A model generated the notes under the pieces. It worked only from the letters and a program-made list of their open reading frames with translations, searched no databases and was not told where the DNA came from. This document shows positions 25,577 to 32,646 of a DNA stretch of 32,646 bases, piece after piece. A program made the position numbers and the translations under genes. Positions within the stretch are counted from its first letter, which is position 1, and each line of letters opens with the position of its first letter. The stretch lies in assembly GCA_016212885.1 (NCBI GenBank), contig JACRDO010000084.1, forward strand, positions 1 through 32,646, written 5' to 3'. This DNA comes from Elusimicrobiota bacterium (GTDB lineage: Bacteria; Elusimicrobiota; Elusimicrobia; UBA1565).

Positions 25577-26206
25577 ATGAGCGTCTGGGAGGAGGACGGG
25601 GAGGAGGTGGAGCGCCAGCTCAACAAGAGCGCCCTCTGGGCCGTGACCTACGGGGACCTGATGAGCTACCTGGTCATCTTCTTCATGCTGCTCTACGTCG
25701 CCGCCGCGACGAAGAGCGTCAGCCTGCAGATGGGCCTGCAGGGCGTGGAGGAGCAGTTCGGCAAGGAGAGCACGGTCTTAAACGAGCTCTTCTCGCGCCA
25801 CGGGATCCAGCGGATCGCCCGCTTCGACCTCACCGAGGACAACATGCGCATCATCTTCTCCTCGCCCGTGCTCTTCGAGTCCGGCAGGGACCAGCTCAAG
25901 GAGAGCTCCCTGCCCCACCTGCGCCGCCTGGCCGATTCCCTCGCGGACCTGCCCAACCCCATCCAGATCGAGGGGCACACCGACGACCGCGCCTTGAGCC
26001 CTCTCTCGCCCTTCAAATCGAACTGGGAGCTCTCGGCCGCACGGGCCTTCTCGGTGCTGAGGTTCTTCGAGAAGCGCGGAGTGCCCTCCTCGAGGCTGTC
26101 CGCGATCGGCTACGGTGAGTTCCGTCCCGTCAAGGCCAACGACACCCCCGAGGGCCGCGAGGCCAACCGCCGCATCGAGATCACCATCCTGCGGCGCAGG
26201 GATTGA
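25577..26206 (+). CDS. motB: MotB-like stator subunit with OmpA domain
   Basis: The 209-residue protein has one membrane helix (WAVTYGDLMSYLVIFFMLLYV) with the ion-carrying Asp27. A plug and linker follow, then an OmpA-like peptidoglycan-binding domain (IEGHTDDR near 132, SxxRAFSVLRFF, RLSAIGYGEFRPVKAN, ANRRIEITI). This is the normal partner of the MotA-like protein encoded one base upstream. The linker is short, so the protein is smaller than many flagellar MotB proteins. A 7-bp hairpin (26220-26237) follows the stop. Confidence 0.92.
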   Translation: MSVWEEDGEEVERQLNKSALWAVTYGDLMSYLVIFFMLLYVAAATKSVSLQMGLQGVEEQFGKESTVLNELFSRHGIQRIARFDLTEDNMRIIFSSPVLFESGRDQLKESSLPHLRRLADSLADLPNPIQIEGHTDDRALSPLSPFKSNWELSAARAFSVLRFFEKRGVPSSRLSAIGYGEFRPVKANDTPEGREANRRIEITILRRRD

Positions 26207-26219
26207 GGGCCGAGGGCAG

Positions 26220-26237
26220 AAGCCGCTGGGGCGGCTT
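26220..26237. terminator. Small hairpin between convergent genes
   Basis: AAGCCGC, a TGGG loop and GCGGCTT form a perfect 7-bp stem just after motB. No U-tract follows on either strand, so it is only a possible bidirectional terminator. It overlaps the start of the 81-bp duplicated segment. Confidence 0.35.
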
Positions 26238-26312
26238 GGAGGAGAGGCCTGCGTGGATGCGCAAAAGGCCGCTGTCTTCGGACGCGTGCCTTGAGCGCAT
26301 GCTCTGGGTGTC
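26232..26312 (-). repeat. 81-bp leftover copy of the shared N-terminal module
   Basis: This stretch matches 28871-28951 in 77 of 81 positions by my count. That second copy lies inside the secreted metallopeptidase gene. On the minus strand it would encode TQSMRSRHAS, then two changed residues and GLLRIHAGLSSKP, so reading frame and spacing are kept. It starts at the base after the stop codon of the 220-residue protein gene. It looks like the remains of a third gene of the family, or of recombination between copies. Confidence 0.85.
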
Positions 26313-26975
26313 TCACTTCTTTGTCGCTGGATCGGGCTGGGGCGAGGACTGCGAAACCGGCTTGAACTCCAGGCTTTGGAGGACGTGCTCGAATATGCCG
26401 AGATTCTTCTGGTACCGCGCGTCCGGCTGGCCTGCAAGGAATGTGGAAAGGTCCGACCAAATATCAAAATAAGTCCCATTCTCGCGATAGCATTCGGCAC
26501 GCATCGTTTCCGTGTCGTACCTGGGTCCATCGTTAGGGCCCCCAAACATGTCCAGAGGACCCTCAACAATATAGGCCAAGCATGTTCCACCCTTTAAATT
26601 AAATTGTTTGGGCTGGGTTATCTGTTTGCGGGGGCTCCAGTCGTTCTCAGCTACTATCTGTTCCAGGGGGCGTTTCTCCTGACGGTCGATATAGGCATAA
26701 ATATGGATCAAACCCCATTCGTTTTGACGGATATCCGGAGGATCTACGGTCCACACCTGCTGGCCATGGGCAGGTCTATAATCTACCCACACGTTCCAGC
26801 CATGAGGATACTCAAAGCGCAATATCGAGTCTTCATACTCAAGCCAGCCATCGCTCGGCACGGCCTTCATTGCAGGCGCCGGCTGCTGCTTGGGCGGTTT
26901 CCAGGGAATCATTCGCCACGCGCCGTAAAGCGCCAGTCCCAACAAGCAGCATAAAATGACGGCTCGTTTTGTCAT
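26313..26975 (-). CDS. Exported or membrane-anchored PsbP-like small protein
   Basis: The 220-residue protein has an N-terminal hydrophobic segment (VILCCLLGLALYGAWRMI) after positive charges, a Pro-rich linker and a globular domain starting LEYEDSILRFEYPHGWNVWV, a pattern found in PsbP-like domains. Three Cys residues lie in the mature part or signal. The ATG overlaps the stop of the upstream metallopeptidase gene (26972-26975, ATGA), so the two are made together. A partner, inhibitor or protective role for that protein is reasonable but unproven. A leftover of the shared module follows directly after its stop. Confidence 0.75.
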   Translation of the reverse strand: MTKRAVILCCLLGLALYGAWRMIPWKPPKQQPAPAMKAVPSDGWLEYEDSILRFEYPHGWNVWVDYRPAHGQQVWTVDPPDIRQNEWGLIHIYAYIDRQEKRPLEQIVAENDWSPRKQITQPKQFNLKGGTCLAYIVEGPLDMFGGPNDGPRYDTETMRAECYRENGTYFDIWSDLSTFLAGQPDARYQKNLGIFEHVLQSLEFKPVSQSSPQPDPATKK

Positions 26976-29194
26976 GGCTTGTTTTGCGGCTGCTGCCGGC
27001 CTTTCGGCGTTTCGTATGGCAGCAGCTCGAAGTTATTAGCATGCCGAAATTCTTTATCCATATCTATAATAGCCTGATTGAACTGCACCATAACATCGTG
27101 CTCGGTCCCTATTGCCGGTGATGAATGGTAACGCGGACTCTGGTCGATCCGATACAGCAATTGATCCGTACCTTTACTTATGTTTTTCTTTTCCCGATCC
27201 AGAGCATTGTTGAATATGCCGACGATACCAGGACTCTTGAATTCGCCCTTCTTCATGGGATTTTCCGTCAGCTTGTCCTCCCATATCCTAAGCTGCAGTC
27301 TTTCATCTTGACAAAGCGACGTCTGATCATCACAGAACTTCCCTTGTTTTTTCTTTATTTCCTCGCCGAAGTAAATTTCATTCAATTGGGAGTCGAGCTC
27401 CGTAAGTTCTGTCCTGCCGGACACTGGTTTCAATTGTCCATCAGGCAGTTTTATTACTCTGCGCTGGTCAACCGCATGGGACAACTCATGGACCAGAACG
27501 GCTGCGGACCCATCCGGGTTGGTTTTCGTGTCCAACACGTTTGGATTCAATAGCAGCACGTGGCCGTTGACGGCCGGATTTTTCGCCGGCTCCGCACTGG
27601 CCCAGACATCGGTCCTGTTCCAGGTTGAAACCCTCACCTCCACGCCGGCGTTGCTCAACCCTTGGAGGCTGACTGTTTTCAGGCCGAGGGTCTTGATGAG
27701 GGCTTTCCCCGTATCCGTTTTCGACAGCGCGTCGAGCGACTGTTGGACGCGCGTTTTTTGCGCAGCGCTCAGGGTCTTGGGGAACATGGAGGACTCGGCG
27801 CAGGCCAGGTTGTTCTTGGGACATGATCGGCGAACGAGACCGGCGGCGGAACACCAATCTTTGCCGGGATCGTAGGTCTGCTTTCCGCAGGGGCAGAGGC
27901 CTTTCGCATTCTGCGGCGTTTTCCCGCCCGGGCACATCTTCTTTTGCTCTCCACCGCAAGTCTTGTCGTAATCGGCCCGCACCTCATTCTGGATCGTCGT
28001 CAGTCCAGCCTGGATCGTACGCAGCAGGTCCAGGTCCTTCTTGGCGTTATCCCGCAGAGGCTTCCAACCTGCGGCGCAGGCCGTCTTGCCCGTTTTGTCG
28101 CTTTTCACGCAGGACTTCCAGTTGGCGTCGTACTGCTGGAACTCCTTATTCGCCGCTTCGATCCCGGTAAGCAGCCCCGGCAGGGCTTGATTGAGCTCCT
28201 GCAGGTTCGTGATGGGCTGGCTGAGAGCCTCTTTAAGCCACGAAGCATTGATAGCCGCGCTGTTTTTGGCACGCAGCGCAGCCACCTTGGTTTTTATAGC
28301 GTTGTCCAGGGCTGGGCAAGAGACAGCGGAAGAAGCCGCAGCCGGGGCAGCGGCCAAAGCGGCTTGAATACGTTGCTTGTACTGCAACCCGGCGCCCAGG
28401 CCCGCGCCCGCTCTGAGCTTCTCAGCCGCCTTGCCCGCGCCCGCAAGAAGCGCGTCCTTCTTGTTGCCGATGGAAAGCGCCGCGGCGATGCCGGGGAGCG
28501 AACGTCCGCCCAGATTCTTCGACTTCAAGCCCTGGTCTAAAATGCTCTCAACCTTGCTCAGCGAGCTCCGCACCCTCTGGCCGTACTTGATCATGTCCTC
28601 CGCTGCGGCTTTGCCGCCGTTGGCCAGCAGACGCTTTACGCTCGCCTGGATGATCTTGTCCGATTCCATCCTCGTCCATGCCGCTTGTACCTTGGCCTGC
28701 TTCGTCTTGCTCACGGCTTCCATGAGCTGCTTCTGACCCGCCGCGGCCGACTGCCGCAGGTCATTGCCGGAAGAGGACAGCTTCCCCAGGCCGTCCAAGG
28801 ACTTCGCAAGGCTCCGCTCGATGAACTCCAGGCGCGAGGACATCCCGCCGCCGTACGCGTCGGCCGCGGCCGGCTTGGAGGAGAGGCCTGCATGGATGCG
28901 CAAAAGGCCGCTGCCCACGGACGCGTGCCTTGAGCGCATGCTCTGGGTGTCCTGGGCCAGGTTCGCGATAATGCCGCAGGCTTCGATGACCTTGGCTCTC
29001 AGAGCCTGGCCGTCGGCAATGCCCGGGAGGAGGGCGCTGCGAATCAGGGTCTGCGATTTTTCCGCGGATTTGCTCTTGGGATTCTCCGCAAAAGCGCTAT
29101 GCGAAATGAGAACGCCCCCCCCCCAGACCGTAAATACAACAAGGCCCCGGAGAATGCAGGAGCTTCGGACTCTATGAAGCGGCGCGATAGTCAT
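26972..29194 (-). CDS. Exported modular protein with HExxH zinc metallopeptidase domain
   Basis: The 740-residue precursor starts at ATG 29194; an in-frame start at 29317 would put 41 unlikely residues before the signal peptide (hydrophobic about 14-32, ending SAFA). Residues about 40-280 are the helical module shared with the gene at 975 (GQALRAKVIEA, YGGGMSSRLEFIE, ESDKIIQA). A helical middle follows, then a Cys-rich block (about 410-460: CPGGKTPQNAKGLCPCGK) and a C-terminal domain with VHELSHAVD (His569, Glu570, His573). Glu596, Glu599 or Glu606 could be the third zinc ligand. It is therefore a predicted secreted zinc protease. The stop overlaps the next gene. Confidence 0.8.
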   Translation of the reverse strand: MTIAPLHRVRSSCILRGLVVFTVWGGGVLISHSAFAENPKSKSAEKSQTLIRSALLPGIADGQALRAKVIEACGIIANLAQDTQSMRSRHASVGSGLLRIHAGLSSKPAAADAYGGGMSSRLEFIERSLAKSLDGLGKLSSSGNDLRQSAAAGQKQLMEAVSKTKQAKVQAAWTRMESDKIIQASVKRLLANGGKAAAEDMIKYGQRVRSSLSKVESILDQGLKSKNLGGRSLPGIAAALSIGNKKDALLAGAGKAAEKLRAGAGLGAGLQYKQRIQAALAAAPAAASSAVSCPALDNAIKTKVAALRAKNSAAINASWLKEALSQPITNLQELNQALPGLLTGIEAANKEFQQYDANWKSCVKSDKTGKTACAAGWKPLRDNAKKDLDLLRTIQAGLTTIQNEVRADYDKTCGGEQKKMCPGGKTPQNAKGLCPCGKQTYDPGKDWCSAAGLVRRSCPKNNLACAESSMFPKTLSAAQKTRVQQSLDALSKTDTGKALIKTLGLKTVSLQGLSNAGVEVRVSTWNRTDVWASAEPAKNPAVNGHVLLLNPNVLDTKTNPDGSAAVLVHELSHAVDQRRVIKLPDGQLKPVSGRTELTELDSQLNEIYFGEEIKKKQGKFCDDQTSLCQDERLQLRIWEDKLTENPMKKGEFKSPGIVGIFNNALDREKKNISKGTDQLLYRIDQSPRYHSSPAIGTEHDVMVQFNQAIIDMDKEFRHANNFELLPYETPKGRQQPQNKP

Positions 29195-29203
29195 TTGGCC
29201 AAT

Positions 29204-29209
29204 AGTATA
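29204..29209 (-). promoter_or_regulatory. -10 box close to the metallopeptidase start
   Basis: On the minus strand TATACT lies nine bases before ATG 29194, again leaving almost no leader. No convincing -35 and no ribosome site are seen. Confidence 0.4.
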
Positions 29210-29378
29210 CAGGTCATTCGCCCTGCATGCCCTGGGACCAAAGACCCATGACCCGCGTAGGCCCTCCGGACCGCCGGTCAAGGGTGCGTTCTCGGACTGC
29301 ATTAAAAAGACTCTCAAGACCGGAGGGCTCGACCTTCCGCTTCTCGCTGCGGCTCTGCGCGCGGGAATAGGCCGGGCC

Positions 29379-30731
29379 TTACTTCATCTCGTCCGGATAG
29401 GGATACGGGTCGTCCGACCCGTCGTCCGGCGGCGGCGCGGGGCTCGGATCATCGGAGCCGCCGTCCGCGGACTTAAGGGTCCACTTCATGAACTCGTCCC
29501 ATTTCCCGTCGCGCGCCCAGGCCAGCTTGTCGTACGCGCTCGAGTAGCCGGATTGCGGGGTGTAGATGGCCAGGCCGTGGGCGTTCTGCTCGTATTCGCT
29601 GCCTGTCGGGGCGTTGGCGACCATGAGGTCGTTGGCGATGAAGTTCAGCAGGGCCTGGCCCTTCTCCTTGACCGCCGAGTTCTTCGATCCTGCGACCACG
29701 AGCTGGACGAAGTGGTAGAGGTCGCGGTTGTCGCTCTCGGTGAAGTAGACGGCCTGCTTCTTCGCGTTCTTGACGAGCGCGGTTTCCTTGGCGGCCATGG
29801 CCGCGTCGCCGAACTCCCCCGCCAGGCTCAGCAGGCCGGACAACGCCGAAGCCCTCAGCGCCGATTGGGTGGTGGACTCGCCCCTCTTCGCGTAGAAGTC
29901 GTGGTATGCTTTCACCGCGGCCACGGCGATGTCCTCGGCCGAGCCGGGGTTCGCCGTCGCGAGCTTCAGGAAGCCCGTGTAATCGTAGCCCTCGCCGGGT
30001 TCGGTCTGCTCGGAGCCGACGATGACGTCCACGGCGCCCTTCATCTCGTAGTCCACGCTCGCCATCTGCATCAGGCAGGCGTCGCTGCCGTAGACGTCGG
30101 TCTTGCCGAGCGCCGCCAAGGCCTGGGCGAGCTGCTGGGTGGTGATGTGGTTGTTCGTCTCGTCGTCGTAAGAGATGCCCTTGGGCTTGAAGCCGGCGTT
30201 CTTGGCGAGGTTCCAGCCGCTGCCGTGGTTCCACACGATGAGCATATAGCGGCTGGCCGGGTAATTCTCTTTGGCCCATTGGCCGAACTCGACGAGGTGC
30301 CGGTAGTCGCCCATGTCCGCCTTGGGGATGTCCATGACCACGGGCGAGGTGATCTTCGATGGGTCGCCGTCCTTCTTGACCAGGTAGCGGCGATGGCCTC
30401 TCCAGACCGGCTCCTTGCCGTCGTCGCTGCCGAGCCTGCCCAGTTCGACGACCACATTGACTTTGGAAGTGGAGCCCACGGCCTCCATCTCGTTGACATC
30501 CGCGAGGCCGAAGCTTTCGAGGTTGTTCTTCGCGTTGACGTAGACCATGATGGTCCAGGCCTTCGCAGCGCCGGCCTTCTCGGGCGCGATGACCACGGAG
30601 GCGCCGAGCTGCGCCGGATTCAGGAACTGCTCGACTTCCAGCTTCCCCTGGTCGAAGTCGATGTCCGCCGCAGCGGCCCATCCCGACGCCATCAGGACCA
30701 CGATGGAGACAGCCAGCACTTTCCTCAACAT
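29379..30731 (-). CDS. Secreted clostripain-family (C11) cysteine protease
   Basis: The 450-residue precursor has a signal peptide (VLAVSIVVLMASGWAAA). The C11 domain begins WTIMVYVNAKNNLE; catalytic His169 lies in WNHGSGW and Cys219 in YGSDACLMQ, in the normal order. Related blocks VGSEQTEPGEGYDY and HGLAIYTP follow. C11 enzymes cleave after Arg or Lys and many activate themselves by internal cleavage. The last 25 residues are a Pro/Asp/Ser tail (DDPSPAPPPDDGSDD), perhaps a wall-exposed spacer. A strong ribosome site (GGGAGG) precedes the ATG, and a UUCG-loop hairpin lies in the leader. Confidence 0.93.
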   Translation of the reverse strand: MLRKVLAVSIVVLMASGWAAAADIDFDQGKLEVEQFLNPAQLGASVVIAPEKAGAAKAWTIMVYVNAKNNLESFGLADVNEMEAVGSTSKVNVVVELGRLGSDDGKEPVWRGHRRYLVKKDGDPSKITSPVVMDIPKADMGDYRHLVEFGQWAKENYPASRYMLIVWNHGSGWNLAKNAGFKPKGISYDDETNNHITTQQLAQALAALGKTDVYGSDACLMQMASVDYEMKGAVDVIVGSEQTEPGEGYDYTGFLKLATANPGSAEDIAVAAVKAYHDFYAKRGESTTQSALRASALSGLLSLAGEFGDAAMAAKETALVKNAKKQAVYFTESDNRDLYHFVQLVVAGSKNSAVKEKGQALLNFIANDLMVANAPTGSEYEQNAHGLAIYTPQSGYSSAYDKLAWARDGKWDEFMKWTLKSADGGSDDPSPAPPPDDGSDDPYPYPDEMK

Positions 30732-30758
30732 GAGAAGAGCCCTCCCTGAATAACACGG

Positions 30759-30780
30759 CCTGAGCCCGAAGGCTCAGGCT
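30759..30780 (-). promoter_or_regulatory. Extra-stable UUCG hairpin in the clostripain leader
   Basis: On the minus strand GCCTGAGCC, TTCG and GGCTCAGGC form a perfect 9-bp stem closed by a C(UUCG)G tetraloop, about 28 bases before the start codon. On the plus strand the loop is CGAA, so the RNA signal belongs to the clostripain transcript. It could protect the 5' end or influence translation. Confidence 0.55.
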
Positions 30781-30934
30781 TGCGCATGCTTGCCCACCAC
30801 TGGCCGAGAGACATCCTTTAATAGGTTAGCCGAAAGGCCCGGATGGGCAAGGCTCATCAGACCTATAGCCGTTTAGGCCGAAGGACCTATATTCCGCAGC
30901 AGGGGCGCGGCTCCGTTTCCTCCCGCACATGGTG
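30781..30934. other. Structured divergent intergenic region
   Basis: This gap between divergent genes holds several short nested stems. ATAGGT and ACCTAT close a stem around GCC-GAAA-GGC and CCC-GGAT-GGG hairpins (about 30822-30875). A GGCC-GAA-GGACC word lies near 30883-30894. The related word GGCC-TTT-GGACC occurs in the hairpin region after phoH. No open frame is convincing. Promoters for both flanking genes must lie here, but only the -10 at 30935 is clear. Confidence 0.4.
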
Positions 30935-30940
30935 TAGAAT
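30935..30940 (+). promoter_or_regulatory. -10 box seven bases from the lipoprotein start
   Basis: TAGAAT ends seven bases before ATG 30948. The -35 is weak and there is no ribosome site, so a leaderless transcript is likely. Confidence 0.45.
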
Positions 30941-30947
30941 ATGCCGG

Positions 30948-31550
30948 ATGAAGCGCCCCCATCTCCTTCGAGCCTGGGCCGTCGCGGCCTGCCTGCTGGC
31001 CTGCGGTCCCGCGGAGCCGGCCGAACCGCCGCCTTCAAAAGCCGCGGCTGACAAGGCCAAGGTCCAGCGCGTCATGAATGTCCAGGAGGAGGTCCATCGG
31101 GTCTGCGACGAGATCGAGCCGCTCACCCAGCGTCTTTCAGCGATGGAGCCGCTCTACAGGAAAACCTGCGGCTTGAAGAAGCTCGCGAAGGAGCGCTCAC
31201 GGATCGTCTCCGAGCTCTCCTCGCGCGTCGACCGTTTGAACACGGTCCTAGGCGAGATGAAGAATGTGAGCCGGACCGACGACATCATCGCGACGATAGC
31301 GGCGAAGCAGGGCTGGAAGGCCCCCAAGAGCTCCCCGGAACTCTACCTTGAGCGGACCGTGAACAGCTGCATCGAACGCTTCGGCCGGGTCAAGGGCGCC
31401 GCCTTGTCGGCGCTATCGAGCGAAGAGGCGGCCTTCCAGGCCGCGCGGAAGGACTGCGCGGCGCGCACGCGGCGCTTGCGCTGGCTGGCCGGAGCCTTGG
31501 CCGCCGCCGCTTTGCTGGCGGTCATCGCCTGGCGCTTCCTCAGCGTTTGA
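30948..31550 (+). CDS. Lipoprotein-signal protein with coiled coil and C-terminal membrane helix
   Basis: The 200-residue protein begins at ATG 30948 with a signal ending in a lipobox (CLLAC, Cys at about residue 18). A helical middle with regular charged residues follows (HRVCDEIEPLTQRLSAMEPLY, noted here as a possible coiled coil), with a few further Cys. It ends with a membrane helix (LAGALAAAALLAVIAWRFL) and almost no tail. The combination of an N-terminal lipid and a C-terminal helix would tether both ends, perhaps to two membranes or both to the inner one. An upstream in-frame start at 30843 is rejected because the signal peptide and -10 box fit 30948. I recognise no family. Confidence 0.7.
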   Translation: MKRPHLLRAWAVAACLLACGPAEPAEPPPSKAAADKAKVQRVMNVQEEVHRVCDEIEPLTQRLSAMEPLYRKTCGLKKLAKERSRIVSELSSRVDRLNTVLGEMKNVSRTDDIIATIAAKQGWKAPKSSPELYLERTVNSCIERFGRVKGAALSALSSEEAAFQAARKDCAARTRRLRWLAGALAAAALLAVIAWRFLSV

Positions 31551-31599
31551 GGCGGGAAGTACTTGATTTTCAACGAAAAATCTGCAAGAAATAGACGTA

Positions 31600-32646
31600 A
31601 TGACCACAATTCTTAAGAAATCCCTGGTTTTATTGGCGATCCTTGGGGTCGTTTTGGGCGCGGCATACGCGGTCCGCAAATTCCGCGGCGGCAAGGAGAA
31701 AGCCAAGCCGCTCTCAGAGATTCCAACCAATTTAGAGAAGCTCCCCGACAGCTTCTTTGTGAAGTGCGGCTTGGATAAGCTCAAGTACGCCAAGGAGGCA
31801 TTCACCAAGTCGGAACTGCCGCCGGCGCCTGTAAAGCGCGGGAAGATCATCCTGACCGACGATCCGTCCGGAGGGTTCAAAGTCAACGGCCCCGCGCCCT
31901 GCAAGCTGGCGTCCGCGGCCGCGCTCTCCTCGGACGACAAGTATCTCGCGGCGGTCTGCAAGGATGAGGAAGGCGGCGGCTTCATCCTATGGGAAACGGC
32001 TCGGGGCCAGCGGGTCGGCGTGCTCTGCCCGGACCTCCCGCCCTCCCAGCCCTTCGGATTCTCCCCGGACGGCAGGACCCTGGGCGCGATCGACAAGAAA
32101 GGGGCTCTAGTGCTGTGGGACGCAGGGAGCGGAAAAGAGATCCGCACTATCTCGGAGGACAAATCGAGCATCGTGTCGTTCGCCTTCCCTCCCAAAAGAA
32201 AGGCGCTGGCCTCGGGGAGCAAGGACGGCGTGCTCAAGTTGTGGGATATCTCCAGCGGCTCGATGGAAGGCTGGTTCAAGGTTTCCGACAAGCCGGTCAA
32301 CTACTTGGGCTTCCATCCCCTGAACCCCTCATTGCTGTTCGCGGGCGAGTCTCCGGAGAAGTCGGAGTCCTTTCTTTGGCTTCAGAACGGCCTGGTCTTC
32401 TCCACGGGAACGCCGCAGAATCCGCCGTTCCCGCGCGCGTACGTCCATTTGGCCTCCACCGAACCGACCACGGCCAGCGATCCGGTGTCGCTCGACATCG
32501 TCGTGGACAACTCGAAAGGCCAAGGGGACCTGTTCCAGCTGGCCGCCATCACGGACTCCCAGGCCGAGCCTCTGCTGAGCAAGCGGCTGGTGTTCTTCGG
32601 CGCCGTAGGGGCCGGGACCGTCTCGACGAAGACGGCCGTCTTCGAG
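31600..32646 (+). CDS. WD40-like repeat protein with N-terminal anchor (cut by window end)
   Basis: The frame opens at ATG 31600 and stays open for 349 codons to the end of the window. A membrane segment (SLVLLAILGVVLGAAYAV, about residues 8-25) is followed by Lys-rich residues and a beta-propeller-like region. The WD-type blocks are GGGFILWETARGQRVG, GFSPDGRTLGAIDKKGALVLWDAGSG and ALASGSKDGVLKLWDISSG (each shown only in its core). After about residue 285 a different beta-rich domain begins (VSLDIVVDNSKGQGDLFQL), like those that follow repeat regions in surface proteins. Only three or so blades are clear. There is no strong ribosome site. It is probably a surface or periplasmic binding protein; its partner is unknown. 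Confidence 0.75.
   Translation, partial: MTTILKKSLVLLAILGVVLGAAYAVRKFRGGKEKAKPLSEIPTNLEKLPDSFFVKCGLDKLKYAKEAFTKSELPPAPVKRGKIILTDDPSGGFKVNGPAPCKLASAAALSSDDKYLAAVCKDEEGGGFILWETARGQRVGVLCPDLPPSQPFGFSPDGRTLGAIDKKGALVLWDAGSGKEIRTISEDKSSIVSFAFPPKRKALASGSKDGVLKLWDISSGSMEGWFKVSDKPVNYLGFHPLNPSLLFAGESPEKSESFLWLQNGLVFSTGTPQNPPFPRAYVHLASTEPTTASDPVSLDIVVDNSKGQGDLFQLAAITDSQAEPLLSKRLVFFGAVGAGTVSTKTAVFE

Noticed and set aside
29195..29317. Upstream extension of the metallopeptidase gene
   Set aside because: The added residues have no signal features; the signal peptide and the -10 box fit the ATG at 29194.
30835..30875. Hammerhead ribozyme core
   Set aside because: CTGATGAG appears on the minus strand but the needed GAAA is found only on the plus strand, so no single strand carries the core.
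1..32646. CRISPR array, tRNA or rRNA genes
   Set aside because: No regularly spaced repeats and no tRNA-like cloverleaf or rRNA text was noticed by eye; a covariance search would be decisive.

Overview
The window is a GC-rich, densely coded piece of a Gram-negative bacterial chromosome. Lipoprotein signal sequences, a periplasmic-type amidase and a MotB/OmpA protein point to a cell with an outer membrane. No rRNA, tRNA or CRISPR array is visible. The mix of core genes with large orphan secreted proteins would suit an uncultured lineage such as Elusimicrobiota, but that is a guess; the window holds no decisive marker.

Layout: (1) 1-908 is non-coding debris ending in a shrunken IS4-family insertion sequence with intact ends. 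(2) 975-4061 (+) holds a large secreted Cys-rich protein gene, broken by a one-base frameshift, and a translationally coupled partner with DnaJ-like CxxCxGxG motifs. (3) 4049-10179 (-) is a core operon: a membrane-anchored protein of unknown function, era, nusB, ligA and purH. A perfect 27-bp palindrome has inserted exactly at the nusB/ligA junction. (4) 10353-11482 (+) holds a mazEF toxin-antitoxin pair and a small discoidin-like protein. (5) 11533-16069 (+) holds a DUF900 lipoprotein hydrolase, a slipin, a HemW-like radical SAM protein and a PIN-PhoH ATPase. (6) 16242-18975 (+) holds a signal-anchored Cys-rich orphan and an N-acetylmuramoyl-L-alanine amidase. (7) 19016-26206 (+) runs valS, a class III aminotransferase, two CoA-transferase subunits and a MotA/MotB-like stator pair, with most junctions overlapping by 4-11 bases. 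(8) 26232-29194 (-) holds a second secreted protein that shares its N-terminal module with the gene at 975 but carries an HExxH metallopeptidase domain, a coupled small partner gene, and an 81-bp leftover copy of the module. (9) 29379-30731 (-) is a secreted clostripain-family protease. (10) 30948 to the end (+) holds a lipoprotein with a C-terminal membrane segment and a WD40-like protein cut by the window edge.

The most interesting theme is the pair of loci at 975-4061 and 26232-29194. Each has the same exported N-terminal module, a different C-terminal domain and a different coupled downstream gene. This is the layout of polymorphic secreted effectors with partner genes, although no toxin or immunity function is demonstrated. 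Other points of note are the palindrome that rewrote the nusB C-terminus, a PurH with several altered formyltransferase motifs, enzymes of CoA metabolism coupled to a stator pair, and several genes whose -10 box lies so close to the start codon that leaderless transcripts are likely.
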